Source: Haladaptatus halobius
GTDB taxonomy: Archaea > Halobacteriota > Halobacteria > Halobacteriales > Haladaptataceae
NCBI RefSeq assembly: GCF_020618475.1
Contig: NZ_CP085340.1
Span: 372,001 to 436,000, forward strand
Length of the DNA stretch: 64,000 nt
Direction: 5' to 3'
The first letter of the stretch is position 1; every line of letters begins with the position of its first letter. The translations under genes were made by a program, and so were the position numbers. This document shows, one piece after another, positions 34,269-43,972 of the stretch. The notes beneath the pieces are model-generated. The model worked only from the letters and a program-made list of their open reading frames with translations, was not told the origin of the DNA and did no database searches.

Positions 34269-34466
34269 CTATTCGTATATCCCGAGTAAATGGTTCTCGA
34301 CGACGATTTCCCGCGCGTATTCCCCCTCGAGAATCGTCTCTTTCGAAACACCACTAACCCGCGAGGCGACAGTTACCGTCTGATAGAAAAAGGGGCTTCG
34401 CTCGAATAGCCGATATGAATCGTCGCTCGAGGCGGGAATGCGTATACGCTGTGTTCCGTTTCCCAT
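34269..34466 (-). CDS. Small viral-module protein
   Basis: 65 residues from the ATG at 34466: GNGTQRIRIPASSDDSYRLF, FYQTVTVASRVSGVSKETIL, EGEYAREIVVENHLLGIYE. Unknown family; the middle part could be a small helix-turn-helix. It lies between AbrB-like and DUF6788 genes on the same strand and likely belongs to their operon. Confidence 0.5.
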   Translation of the reverse strand: MGNGTQRIRIPASSDDSYRLFERSPFFYQTVTVASRVSGVSKETILEGEYAREIVVENHLLGIYE

Positions 34467-34479
34467 GTCTTTGACTCCG

Positions 34480-34635
34480 CTACTCGTCGCCGTCGTCGTC
34501 GGTCTCGTCGAGGGGTTCAATAGTCACCTGAACGACGGCCTCCCTCCCATCGACGCCGAGGGTCTCGCGGAGCGCTTTGGGAATCGTGATTCGACCTCGG
34601 TCGTCGATCTTTAACGGCGCTTGTAGTTTTGGCAT
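34480..34635 (-). CDS. AbrB/SpoVT-type DNA-binding protein
   Basis: 51 residues from the ATG at 34635: LKIDDRGRITIPKALRETLG is the swapped-hairpin AbrB fold, followed by VVQVTIEPLDETDDDGDE. Short AbrB proteins act as dimeric transcription regulators. First gene of the minus-strand viral-type operon. Confidence 0.75.
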   Translation of the reverse strand: MPKLQAPLKIDDRGRITIPKALRETLGVDGREAVVQVTIEPLDETDDDGDE

Positions 34636-34765
34636 ACTTCGGAATAGGCGACTCGCCCTAATAAACCCACCCATTATCAGTAATTTCCCACTCCTGGGGC
34701 AAAATGGGGAATCATACCCAAAGTCTTATAACCCAATCAATCATTTGTTAATTCGTTGAAACACA

Positions 34766-35530
34766 ATGAGAGCAACTATCGGTAAACTTGTCCGAAAACT
34801 CCCAGGAATCGGCGCGGAACCATCATGGAAAAACAAGGGCGTCGGAGCGGTGTATGTATTCGTCGCGCTAATGGTCATTGGCGCCGGCGGAGCACCGGCC
34901 GAGGAACCTGCTGGAACCGTCGAGGCGGAGACGACGACGACGACCGTCGCGGAACTCGAGCAGACTCAAACGGAAGCGACGACAAAAGCGACGACGACCG
35001 TCGTACCCGCGTCGACGACCGTCGAGAGGACTCCAACCCCGACGGCGACGCCTGAACCCACGCCTGAACCGACGACGGTGAAAACGACGACGACGGCCAA
35101 ACCGACGACGACGGCCAAACCGACGCCTGAACCCACGCCTGAACCCACGCCTGAACCGACGACGTCGGCGCCGTCGAAGAAAGTGACCGTCGATATGATG
35201 ACATACGTGATCGCAGATAATGGAGTTCATGTCGAGAATGTCGATGTTATCGACGCGGATAATTGGGCTTCGATGGACCACCACACTACCCAAACGACGT
35301 CTGAGGGTCTCGCCGGCGAGATGGGAACCATTGGCGGAAGTTGGGCGGGATACGTGAAAGATAACCCGAACGCGCCGGATGAGCTAGTCGTAACAATCGT
35401 CCATGAAGGGTCTGGAACCATCATGGGGCATTACGTCGTCGAGACCGACAACGCTCGAGCGTATGCGAATGGTGAAATTGGCGGCCAGACCTTCGCGCAA
35501 GGTATCTTAGACTCTATCGTTCAGTATTGA
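34766..35530 (+). CDS. Secreted/anchored Thr-rich stalk protein
   Basis: 254 residues. A transmembrane/signal segment at about 26-43 (VGAVYVFVALMVIGAGG), then a Thr/Pro/Glu low-complexity stalk (about 50-140) with repeats TPEPTPEPT and KPTTTA, typical for O-glycosylated haloarchaeal surface proteins. The C-terminal domain (about 143-254), KVTVDMMTYVIADNGVHVEN, YVKDNPNAPDELVVTIVHEG, resembles small beta-sandwich domains but is not identified. Divergent to the AbrB operon. Could be a viral spike or envelope protein. Confidence 0.6.
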   Translation: MRATIGKLVRKLPGIGAEPSWKNKGVGAVYVFVALMVIGAGGAPAEEPAGTVEAETTTTTVAELEQTQTEATTKATTTVVPASTTVERTPTPTATPEPTPEPTTVKTTTTAKPTTTAKPTPEPTPEPTPEPTTSAPSKKVTVDMMTYVIADNGVHVENVDVIDADNWASMDHHTTQTTSEGLAGEMGTIGGSWAGYVKDNPNAPDELVVTIVHEGSGTIMGHYVVETDNARAYANGEIGGQTFAQGILDSIVQY

Positions 35531-35584
35531 AGCGGAACGCCCCTCGAGCGGTGAGTCGAGTTCGATAAACTCTTTTTCGCTATA

Positions 35585-35862
35585 TTAACTTTCGACGTCC
35601 ATTCCAAAGAGCGTCCATTTTGCGCGAGTGACGAGGCCGGCCTCGGCCTTTCGCCGCGCGAGTGATTGCTCCTCCTCGACGCGCTCGACGAGTTCGTTCG
35701 AGGCGTCGATTCGCGAGTTCGCGGCCATCAATTGCCGCTCGAGGTCGTCGACGCGCGCCTGTAATGCAGATACCTCCTCCTCGTACTCGTCGATCTCGGT
35801 TTTGTGTTCCGCGCGTAATTCGGCTAACTCCTCCTTGTAATTCGTCCGTAAGGCGCCGTGGG
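35585..35862 (-). pseudogene. Coiled-coil C-terminal fragment of viral module
   Basis: Frame: RTNYKEELAELRAEHKTEID, EYEEEVSALQARVDDLERQL, MAANSRIDASNELVERVEEE, ending LFGMDVES and a stop at 35585-35587. A continuous coiled coil with no start; its 5' part ends at the junction with the FG-GAP fragment near 35862. Confidence 0.5.
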
Positions 35863-35875
35863 GGGGCCTGACCGC

Positions 35876-36316
35876 GAGTTTACGGACACGACCGCCCTCA
35901 TCGGTGCCTTCGGAGATGAGGATCCCAACGGTGACAGCGCGGGCGCGGCATACGTCTTTAAAGCCACCGACGGGTCCTGGAGCCAGCAGGCGAAGTTCAC
36001 CGCCGATGCAGTCGACACTGAGGACTGGTTCGGCAGGTCAGTGGCCTTGTCAGACGACGGAACCACCGCCCTCGTCGGTGCCGAGAACAAAATGGATATA
36101 AACAGTATGGGTACGGGCAAGGCGTACGTCTTCGAGGCCTCCGGCGGCTCCTGGAGCCAACAGACCACGCTCTCCTTTGATGGCGACGAAAGCGTCCGAT
36201 TCGGCGCGTCAGTGGCAGTGTCGGGTGACGGCACTACTGCCCTCATCGGCGACCCACAGGAAATTATTCCAAATAACAGTATGGGTACGGGCTCGGCGTA
36301 CGTGTTCACGCTGTAG
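35876..36316 (+). pseudogene. FG-GAP repeat beta-propeller fragment
   Basis: Repeats of about 50 residues: TTALIGAFGDEDPNGDSAGA AYVF, SWSQQAKFTADAVDTEDWFG RSVALSDDGTTALVG, SWSQQTTLSFDGDESVRFGA SVAVSGDGTTALIG, GSAYVFTL. These FG-GAP-type blades occur in secreted haloarchaeal proteins. The 5' end is missing; the fragment begins at the right border of the viral-type module. Confidence 0.6.
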
Positions 36317-36509
36317 GTGACACCGATTGAGGTGGGATATCACACCTTCTCGCAGACGTCTTTCCAGTGCTGACTACACCCTCTATATCTGGCACGCCAT
36401 TCCTCACAGACGACAGGAAGGAGACATTCAACTGCTGACTCGAAATCTTGAATCATTTCGGCACGTTCTCACTCACGCTGTCCTCAACTGTCGCGAGCGG
36501 ACGTAGTCC

Positions 36510-36706
36510 ATTACACCGTTGTAATAGAGGGGGATCGCGAACGCGACCCCCTCCGTTTCGCAGAAACAGACGCAGAAACAGACACACTCCACAGTAGCCG
36601 TACAACCGTTCCCACCATGTGTCACCGGCAGTGTGGTGTGAATCTCTTGTGGTGGTGCCGCCGAAATGGGGGTTCTCCGAACCCCCGTGATTACAACGCT
36701 ATAATC
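36510..36706. promoter_or_regulatory. Palindrome/hairpin element (copy 2)
   Basis: Starts with ATTACACCGTTGTAAT (36510-36525), then an AGGGGGATCGCG / GCGACCCCCT hairpin, CCACAGTAGCCGTACAACCG, and ends with GATTACAACGCTATAATC (36689-36706). Copy 3 at 58361 is about 85% identical over the first 100 bases. A minus-strand small open frame (HGGNGCTATVECV ... AIPLYYN) is preserved in both, including a 12-base in-frame length change, so coding cannot be excluded. Confidence 0.45.
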
Positions 36707-37075
36707 AGCGCCCTCCATTTAGTTCCGCGTTCGCTTCGTGTGCTCGCATCCACCCCGCGAGATCAGGATGCCCGAACGTGATTTCGATGTGATGCCCGCC
36801 GACACCCATTGCATCGTCCACCGACAACGTCCGTGACTCTTTGTAGGTCACGCCGGGCACACGTTCGGCCATTTCCTCCATGACGCGATACCCGTCGTTC
36901 TTGTACGCACACCCGTAATGCGTCGCGACCTCTCGATACCCGAGTCGTGCGACCATCACGTCGTTCGTCTTGGCAACGTTCTTCGCGTGCTCAAGGACAT
37001 TCAGGTACTTGTCTTCGACCTGCTGACTCTCTGCGCGTTTCTCACGGAAGTTGACTAGGTCAGTATTCTAAGTGC
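36705..37075 (-). pseudogene. 5'-truncated plasmid-type gene
   Basis: Frame: DLVNFREKRAESQQVEDKYL, NVLEHAKNVAKTNDVMVARL, GYREVATHYGCAYKNDGYRV, then ending RAHEANAELNGGR. An internal ATG at 36959 could make 84 residues. The upstream part also occurs at 31.6-31.8 kb. The end of the protein contacts the palindrome element, as the coiled-coil gene does at 23140, so the two are probably equivalent loci of related replicons or proviruses. Confidence 0.5.
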
Positions 37076-37133
37076 TATTGTTTCCTAATTATTACGGAGA
37101 GTGAATGAGTCCTCGATGAAAAGGAGATTTGAA

Positions 37134-38195
37134 TTACTCTAACGCAACATCATTTGGGTCGATAGCAACAAACTCGCTATTTTGTCGTGCAGACTCATAT
37201 GCTGCTTCTGTAACTGCAGTCACCCGCAGTCCATCAAGAGCAGTTGCCGGTGGATTTTTGCCATTACGGATCGATCGGACGAACGCCTCTGCCTTGTTTG
37301 GGGGGTTACCACGATCGAGGTGAGGAGCATATTCACCGCTTGTGGAGTCTATTTTTGTAAGTTTGTTCGGCTCCCAATCCTGACTCTCAAGATATATGGC
37401 GCCTTCTTCATCCCAAATGTGGATGTGCTCGCGCATGCAAGGGGTCTCACCAGAGCATACGATCGTCGCTGTAGTTCCTTCTTCGAATCGGATCGTAACA
37501 TGAGATTGTCCGTCAACGCGCTGTTCGTCGTCAACGAAATCCATTTCAGCGGACACTGCTGTCGGCGTGAGACCTGTACTCCAAAGGATCGAATCGAGAA
37601 TATGACTACCTGTATCGTAGAGATAGCCACCACCAGAGAGATTCGGATTCATCCGCCACGCGTCTTCGAATCGGTCTACCCAGTCCTGACTGATTTCAGC
37701 GGTTATCCAGCGTGGAATACGGCCTTCATTCTTCAATATGTCTCGTGTCTCAACGAACGCTTGATAGAGATGACGTTGGTATCCCACCATCAGTACCTCG
37801 TCACGGGTGGTATCTCGTTCAACGAGGTCGCGAGCATGGTTCAGATTTGCTGTCAGAGGTTTGTCACAGAGGATATGTAGATCATGCTCCATTGCTGTGA
37901 GTATCTGCTCATAGTGAAGCGTGTGCGGAGTTCCAATCAATATCGCATCGAGGTCTTCCGACTCCAACATTACTTCGTAGTCCTCATAGCGTGCTTGCTC
38001 TGACACTCCAAGTTCATTTCCAGCCGCTTGCAGCGTCTTACTGTCTATATCGGCAATGGCCTCAACACGAGCATCATCGAGTTCTCGGAATTGATCGCCA
38101 ACGGTTTGTCCGATAAAACCACCGCCAACAACACCAACAGACACTAAAGACTCCGATTCATCTGCTGCGGTCTCTAATTTTGTATCAGTAGACAT
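37134..38195 (-). CDS. Gfo/Idh/MocA family oxidoreductase
   Basis: 353 residues. N-terminal Rossmann domain: VSVGVVGGGFIGQTVGDQFR binds NAD(P); LHILCDKPLTANLNHARDLV contains the catalytic Lys of the (E/D)KP motif (about residue 110). The C-terminal alpha/beta domain has GGGYLYDTGSHILDSILWST. Family members oxidise sugars, inositols or related polyols. Substrate not predictable. Complete; no sugar operon around it. Confidence 0.9.
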   Translation of the reverse strand: MSTDTKLETAADESESLVSVGVVGGGFIGQTVGDQFRELDDARVEAIADIDSKTLQAAGNELGVSEQARYEDYEVMLESEDLDAILIGTPHTLHYEQILTAMEHDLHILCDKPLTANLNHARDLVERDTTRDEVLMVGYQRHLYQAFVETRDILKNEGRIPRWITAEISQDWVDRFEDAWRMNPNLSGGGYLYDTGSHILDSILWSTGLTPTAVSAEMDFVDDEQRVDGQSHVTIRFEEGTTATIVCSGETPCMREHIHIWDEEGAIYLESQDWEPNKLTKIDSTSGEYAPHLDRGNPPNKAEAFVRSIRNGKNPPATALDGLRVTAVTEAAYESARQNSEFVAIDPNDVALE

Positions 38196-38437
38196 CCTTA
38201 GATAGAGGTTGAACAGCTGGCAAAAACCTATTGATCCGTAGTGAATTACCCCGCTTTACTCGCTCGTTTTGCCCCCGTATTGCTTTTTAAGGAAGGGGGT
38301 TTAGTGCATGCAGACACAGCTACATCTGTGGACCTTTTCTATCCGTGGATCTTCGATGATGGAATTCGATAGCATTCTCTTAATTTTCACACTCATTCGG
38401 TCGTTTATTCTGTGAAACCGGATCCTTTGTTGTCGTC

Positions 38438-38556
38438 TCACACGTCGAGATCGATGTACAGTCGCTTGCGGCGGGCGTTTCCGTTATTCTGCTCTGTGGG
38501 TGGTTCGTATGCTTTCCACGTTACACCGTGTTTCTCACCGAACTCTTCAAGCAGGC
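38438..38556 (-). pseudogene. C-terminal remnant, unidentified
   Basis: Frame: LLEEFGEKHGVTWKAYEPPT then EQNNGNARRKRLYIDLDV and a stop. No family recognised. It follows the crotonase remnant on the same strand. Confidence 0.3.
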
Positions 38557-38577
38557 AGGATAGTAACGCTCGCCGAA

Positions 38578-39060
38578 TTACTTACCAGGCCACTCGGGCT
38601 CACGCTTATTGAAGAACGCATCAATGCCCTCGTTCGCGTCGCCTGTGGTACACAGCGAGGCGAACTGCTCATTCGAGTACTCGAGGGCGGTGTCGTAGTC
38701 TAGATCGTTCATCACGTAATAGGCCTACTTGCCCATTTGGACGGCGACCGGACTCTTCTCTGCGATTGACTCCGCGAGTGCAATTGTCTCCTTTCGGAGG
38801 TCGTTCTTGGGGACGACACGATTAACAAGTCCCCAGCCGAGTGTGGTCTTAGCATCAATGAGCTCGCCTGTCAGCAAGAGTTCGAGACATTGTTTCTATG
38901 TGAGCGAACGCATCAACGGCACGGCAGGCTCCATACAGAATAAACCCACGTTGGGGGCGGTAGCGCCGAGTTTGGTTCCGTCCGCGAGCACCGCAAGATC
39001 GCAAGCGGCAAAGAGGCCAATCCCGTTAGCAGCGGCGTGACCATGGACTCCCGCTCTAAC
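38578..39060 (-). pseudogene. Enoyl-CoA hydratase remnant
   Basis: VHGHAAANGIGLFAACDLAV, LADGTKLGATAPNVGLFC, then after a TAG, LELLLTGELIDAKTTLGWGL VNRVVPKNDLRKETIALAES, another TAG, DYDTALEYSNEQFASLCTTG DANEGIDAFFNKREPEWPGK. This is the crotonase fold from the oxyanion-hole strand to the C-terminus. Two in-frame stops and loss of the first ~100 residues. The 5' break point is the end of the TnpB gene, with which it is in frame. Confidence 0.75.
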
Positions 39061-40260
39061 CAACGTTGGTACGGCTGTAACGCCGTTCGCGTTCATCATC
39101 CCGGTGTTCAAGCGCACGCCTACGGGTGCGCCTCCTTCGCCAGCGGTTTGCGTGCCAAGGAGCCTGTAACCGATGTTCTTCGCCGCATTATAGTCCGCGT
39201 GGTTCGCATAGCCACACTTCAAACACTCAAACGTATCCTGCGACGAACGGTTGTTCTCGTGAGTGAACCCACACGACGAACACCGACGCGAGGTATTCGC
39301 CGAGTCCACCTGCTGAACCGAAATACCGCGTTCTTCGGCCTTGTACTCCACGTAGGAGAACAGACGCCGAAACGCCCATGTGTGAAGTCGTTTCGCACCG
39401 GGCATCCGGTCGCGGATATCAGTCAAGTCCTCGAAGGCGATATGCGAACACCCGCGTTCGTCGGCTTCTTCAACCAGCTCGTTCGACACGCGGTGAAGAA
39501 GTTGCTCGAATCGCCCCGTCTCTTTCACCCCGACCGCTTGCATGTTCTCGTGAGCGTCATGCGAGCCACACTGTTGGAGCGATGCACGACGCTTTTCGTA
39601 TTCGCGGTGCCAGTGGTCGAGTTCGGCGGCCGACCAAAACACGCCGGTCGAGGTGACGGCGATGTTTTCGACCCCGAGGTCCACGCCGAGAACCGTTCCG
39701 TTCTCGCGTGGTTCGGGAGCGTCCACGTCAGCCTTTGTTCTGACGTGAAGGTAGAACTCGTCCGTGGCTTCGCGGTAGTGAAGCGTCGCGCCGGTCGTCT
39801 CGTAGTCGTCGGAAAACAGGTACTCCGAATGTGGCGTCTCGCGGTCGTCGGCAGGCAACACGTAGTCGGTGGTGATTCGACCGTCAACAGTCGCAAGCGA
39901 CGCGTGGTCGTCGTGGAACGTCGCGCTTCGTTTGTCGTATTCGAGGAACGGCGACGAGAAGTACGGGAGACTCGCGTTCTTTCCACGTTTCCACTTCGCC
40001 ACAACGGATTTCAACGCGTTTGCTGCGCGGCTCCGTGCCGCTTGAACGAGATTCGCGTGAAGCTCTGTTTCACTCCGAACGTCGTCATAGGTTCGGCTGT
40101 TGAGTTTGCCTTTGCTCGTTTCGATGTAGCCGTCGTCGTTTCGAGCGTTCAGAACGACGTAGTTCGCGGCCCATCGGAACTGCTGAATCGTCTCGTGAAG
40201 AAGGTCGGCGTCGCTTTGAGTCACAGAAAGTTTGACTTGAACGGTACGCCGGACCTCCAT
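39061..40260 (-). CDS. tnpB: TnpB (IS200/IS605-type, RNA-guided nuclease)
   Basis: About 400 residues. RuvC-like motifs: LGVDLGVENIAVTS (Asp), HIAFEDLTDIRDR (Glu), and NHADYNAAKNIGYR (Asp). The zinc ribbon CSSCGFTHENNRSSQDTFEC LKCG lies before the last motif. N-terminus VRRTVQVKLSVTQSDADLLH is typical. TnpB uses an omega-RNA from the element's right end to cut DNA. No tnpA transposase is next to it, so it is a lone IS1341-type unit. The open frame continues 54 codons into a crotonase remnant, marking the right end of the element. Confidence 0.9.
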
Positions 40261-40446
40261 ACATCATATACAACAACTATGCTTATAAAGGTAAATATAC
40301 AATCAAGAGTCGTCCCGGCAGAAAACGATGGTACAGTAGTCAAGCGTACGCGCTTCCTCTCGCGCCTAAAGTCGCGGGTATCCGCGCTATGGTATCTATG
40401 ACATTAATCGAAAGACACAGTATTCTGTGTCTCCATAGTATCCTGT

Positions 40447-40677
40447 ATGCCCACCATCACGGTCAACGTCGATGACGACCTCAAGCGGCGAATGGAAAAC
40501 CATCCAGAGATCAACTGGAGCGAGGTCACTCGCCAGGCAATCGAGGACAAGGTCAAAAAGCTCGACTTAATGGACGAACTCACCGCTGGTAGTGAACTCA
40601 CCAATGAGGATGTCGAGGAAATCTCCGCAAAGATCAATCAGAGCGCACGGAAATCCCTCGAAGAAGAGTCGAGGTAG
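40447..40677 (+). CDS. VapB-type antitoxin (ribbon-helix-helix-like)
   Basis: 76 residues. The N-terminus TITVNVDDDLKRRMENHPEI NWSEVTRQAIEDKV is the beta-strand/two-helix DNA-binding pattern of RHH antitoxins; the C-terminal half is an acidic flexible region that would wrap the toxin. The PIN gene starts 9 bases downstream. Confidence 0.82.
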   Translation: MPTITVNVDDDLKRRMENHPEINWSEVTRQAIEDKVKKLDLMDELTAGSELTNEDVEEISAKINQSARKSLEEESR

Positions 40678-40686
40678 TACTGACGA

Positions 40687-41103
40687 ATGAAGCTGGTTGT
40701 CGACGCCAACGTCGTTATCTCTGCGCTCATCGCGAATTCGAAAACACGCGAACTCATTGTCACACTTGAACCCAATCTTCTAACTCCTGAAGTTGTCCAC
40801 GACGAAATCGGGAACTACGAAGATCTCATTGTTGAGAAATCCGGCATGGATGCGAACTGAGTCAATCAGTTCATCGAACTACTCTTTCAATATATCGACG
40901 TCATCCCCGCTACAGACTTCTATCCGTTTAATGAGCAGGCCAATGACGCAATTGGTGCGACAGACCCTGATGATGTATTGTATGTTGCATGTGCGCTCGC
41001 TTGTGAAGCAGGCGTCTGGAGCGATGACTCTGATTTCGATGAGCAAGATCTGGTACCGGTGTATTCGACGAGCGACGTTATCACTTCATTCGACACAATT
41101 TAA
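40687..41103 (+). pseudogene. VapC-type PIN toxin with nonsense codon
   Basis: KLVVDANVVISALIANSKTR begins a PIN domain (first Asp). After GMDAN a TGA at 40858-40860 interrupts it; the same frame goes on VNQFIELLFQYIDVIPATDF, IGATDPDDVLYVACALACEA, VWSDDSDFDEQD with the remaining acidic residues. One point mutation therefore inactivated the ribonuclease while the antitoxin is intact. Confidence 0.82.
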
Positions 41104-41440
41104 GAACGAGAATAGCAGCAAGCCACCGATCCCACAGAATGATGAGACGGCACAGAAACGCGCACAGTGGGAACAATTTGCCTTCGACGTCGAAGCCCCC
41201 GGACTCATCGAAGTCACCAACGAGAGTCACGACACCCCCGCAGACCACCAGTACACCGTCTCCATCGACGACGTGACCGAGGACCTGATGGCCTGCACCT
41301 GCCCGCATCACGTCCATCGCCACGACTTTTGCAAGCACATAGTCGGCGTTGCAGTTGCCATTGTCGACGGCTCGCTTGACACCATTCTTGCTGACGAGGA
41401 TGACAAAACTGACGACGAGTCTGACTTTATAAACAAGTGA
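41099..41440 (+). pseudogene. SWIM zinc-finger protein, start missing
   Basis: WEQFAFDVEAPGLIEVTNES, ADHQYTVSIDDVTEDLMACT CPHHVHRHDFCKHIVGVAVA: a SWIM zinc finger (CxC...HDFCKH), normally a DNA or protein binding module in haloarchaea. No start codon is near the homologous N-terminus; the frame continues from the PIN gene region. Probably 5'-truncated, maybe still translated from a non-ATG start. Confidence 0.6.
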
Positions 41441-41480
41441 AAGTAAAAGAGGCTCTTCAGACCTCGCTGTCTGTCTCTAT

Positions 41481-42566
41481 TTATTTACCTGGGTTCTCGA
41501 TTGCTATCTCTTCGTCCATTTCGTCATCGCCTACTCCATAGTCCTCACGGGCAGACTCAGCAGAGACGAATCCTTCCATAACGTCTTCACGAACCTTCTC
41601 AATATCTCGATCCGTCGGGTCGCCGTATCCACCTCCGCCTGGACTCCGAATTCGGATCCGATCTCCGCTTCCAACTTTCACGTCTGCAAATTTACTCGGC
41701 GAATCCGTTCCGAATGCATCGACAAACGATTGGAATTCATCGTCCCCGCGCGGTTGTACCTCAATCGAACTTTTCCCGCCTTTCTGACCACCTTTGAGCC
41801 CCCATGGGGCGTTCTTCATTCGATCAAAAAGAGCAGAGACGGTTATTTGCGGTGCTCTGGATTCGATAACCCGTTCGATACCGAGCCCACCACGATATTC
41901 ACCGGGCCCACCAGAGTCCTGACGTAACTCATATTTTTCTGTTAGCCATGGATAGCGGGTTTCAAAGACTTCAACTGGTGTATTACGGCAATTCCCATTG
42001 ACAACAATCACTGAATCGTTACCGTCGCCATATGGACGGCCACCCCACCCCATTCCCTCAAGATGGTAGTTGACATATGGTTCGCCTGTATCTGGATGTT
42101 CGCCACCGAAAAGGAAATTCATGCACGTTGAACCGTCAGCAGCTGCCACTTTATTCGGAAGTGGCTCTGACATTGCTCGATAGATTGTATCGACCATACG
42201 CGGGTGTGTTTCGGTATTGCCACCGACCTCCGGCTTTGGATAATCGACATTTGCAATCGTTCCAGGTGGAGCGATGACGTGGATGGGTTCATAGGACCCC
42301 GCATTGACTGGCATCTCACCTTCGCCATCATACAATTGGAGGACAGCGTTCCATGTCGCTGAACTGGTGACACCAAATGTTGCATTAATTGGACCATCCG
42401 TTTGATCGTCAGTCCCACTCCAATCTGCAACGACCTCGTCATCACGAATTTCCATATTCACATGGAGTTTGAACGGTCCATCATTGATCCCATCATCGTC
42501 CATGTAATCTGCCCCTTCATACGACCCGTTAGGAATAGATTCAATACCACTCTCTGAGCGTGTTTA
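41481..42566 (-). pseudogene. Hydantoinase B/oxoprolinase, C-terminal part
   Basis: About 360 codons remain of a ~550-residue protein. DGPFKLHVNMEIRDDEVVAD WSGTDDQTDGPINATFG, MSEPLPNKVAAADGSTCMNF, ELRQDSGGPGEYRGGLGIER, and the end IRSPGGGGYGDPTDRDIEKV are standard HyuB/HupB signatures of ATP-dependent hydantoin or oxoproline hydrolases. The N-terminal third is missing (frame open to about 42566, no start) and the HyuA subunit gene is absent. An ATG at 42503 exists but the protein would be incomplete. Confidence 0.8.
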
Positions 42567-42859
42567 GGTTCTTTGCGATTCCTAATAAATTTACATGGCG
42601 AGTATGCTCCCCACTCGTTTTTGTCTCGCCAATTCCTCCATCACTGCGCACCTTGTGACCGCTCGAACTACGCATTATCAGTTTGATTTCACAATAGTAC
42701 TTCGCCAGCACACATCCATCCCACCCATCTGTAGCCCGAACGATGCAGCCCGGTGTCCACCGTTTTTCGCCATCAGGATGGTTAACCGAGATCGGCCTAC
42801 CCCTCTTGACTTCAAGAGCCAGCCCGGACTCTAGGTCATTCTCATCGAGTTCTAGGTCT

Positions 42860-43110
42860 CAAATCCGAGATGCACTCGAAGTCGACGAGGATCGCCTTCT
42901 CAGTGCGTGGCTCACGGGAAGTTTCGTGAACCCGGCCAAGAAAGTTACACAAGAGAGCGACGTTGATGTCATCCTCGCATTCGAGACCTACGAGGCCATA
43001 GACGAATTCGACTATGATGAACGCTCTCCGGAGACGATCGAGGTCGGTGGCATCACCCGAGAGCTAGATCTCATCATCGGTGGTCCTGAGAGTGATTACG
43101 ATGATTTTCG
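42860..43110 (+). pseudogene. Nucleotidyltransferase-domain remnant
   Basis: RLLSAWLTGSFVNPAKKVTQ ESDVDVILAFETYEAIDEFD: GSFVNPxKxxxxESDVDV is the MNT-type motif. DLIIGGPESDYDDFRW follows and then the frame runs into cytochrome P450 sequence (from about 43098). Both gene ends are lost. Confidence 0.55.
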
Positions 43111-43679
43111 CTGGATACGAAACGACTGCCTCGGCACTCGCGTTTGCGTGGTACGCACTTGCGACACATCCTGATCTCCAAGAGGCGTTTCACAACGAAC
43201 TTGACGCTGTTCTGGATGGCGATGGCCCTACGCAGGCAGATATTGATGAGTTGGAGTTCACTCGTCGGATTCTCAAAGAAACAATGCGACTCTATCCGCC
43301 GATTCACACAATTCCCCGCCAAACAACTCGAACGGTGGATGTGAACGGCTATCAGCTGCCCGCCGATGAAGAAGTGCATCTGAGTATTCTTGCTGTCCAC
43401 CGTGACGAACGGTTCTACGATGATCCGCTCTCATTCCAGCCGGATCGATGGGAATCAAATCTAGAAGATGAACTTCCATAGCATGCCTATATGCCGTTTG
43501 GTGGGGGTCGTCGAGCGTGCGTTGGCCGTGACTTTGCTTTGCTCGAAGCAACACTCGTGCTCGCGACAATCGGGCAAGACTGGGAAGTTGAGTGGAAGGG
43601 AGAAGATGAGTTAGCGGTTGAACCCGGACTCACACTCCAGTCTCAAGATGGGCTGCCAATGTGGCTGAAACGGCGATAA
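43098..43679 (+). pseudogene. Cytochrome P450, C-terminal half with stop
   Basis: MIFAGYETTASALAFAWYAL is the oxygen-binding I helix (A-G-x-E/D-T-T), ILKETMRLYPPIHTIPRQTT the ExxR helix, FQPDRWESNLEDELP the PERF-like motif; after a TAG at about 43480 the frame continues YMPFGGGRRACVGRDFALLE, the heme-binding loop with the Cys ligand. The first ~250 residues are missing. A class of CYP174-like haloarchaeal P450 is possible but not assigned. Confidence 0.8.
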
Positions 43680-43769
43680 TCGGCGGTAGTTAGCTTTTGT
43701 TCGTAGTTCGTTCGATCTTCGACAGCGGTATGACTCCGTTGAGATCCTCGGAGAAGGACAGGAATGGCA

Positions 43770-43796
43770 TGCTGAATACAGAGCGCGTATTCAGCA
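43770..43796. mobile_element. IS-end-like hairpin
   Basis: TGCTGAATAC (43770-43779) and GTATTCAGCA (43787-43796), perfect 10-base arms with a 7-base loop. Preceded by GGAATGGCA, which also precedes related motifs near 31540. Likely a transposon end remnant. Confidence 0.4.
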
Positions 43797-43972
43797 AGAA
43801 CCGATACTAAATCTCAACGGTGAATACCTGTATTCGTGTAACCAGACCAATCACCCCCTCGTGGAAAGCGTTAACCGCTGACACACCGTACCTGATGTGA
43901 GCGTTCTTCGGTATCGGGGGGGAGGCGCAGGCAGCAGTGCCGACGAATTCTCACCAACAGAGAGAACTAACT

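Noticed and set aside
34966..35204. Antisense Val/Ser/Arg-rich frames
   Set aside because: They mirror the Thr/Pro low-complexity stalk on the plus strand.
38896..40260. A single 454-aa TnpB protein
   Set aside because: The last 54 codons are crotonase sequence, in frame by chance of insertion; TnpB proper ends near 39061.
39037..40401. A 454-codon plus-strand frame
   Set aside because: It is the antisense shadow of tnpB.
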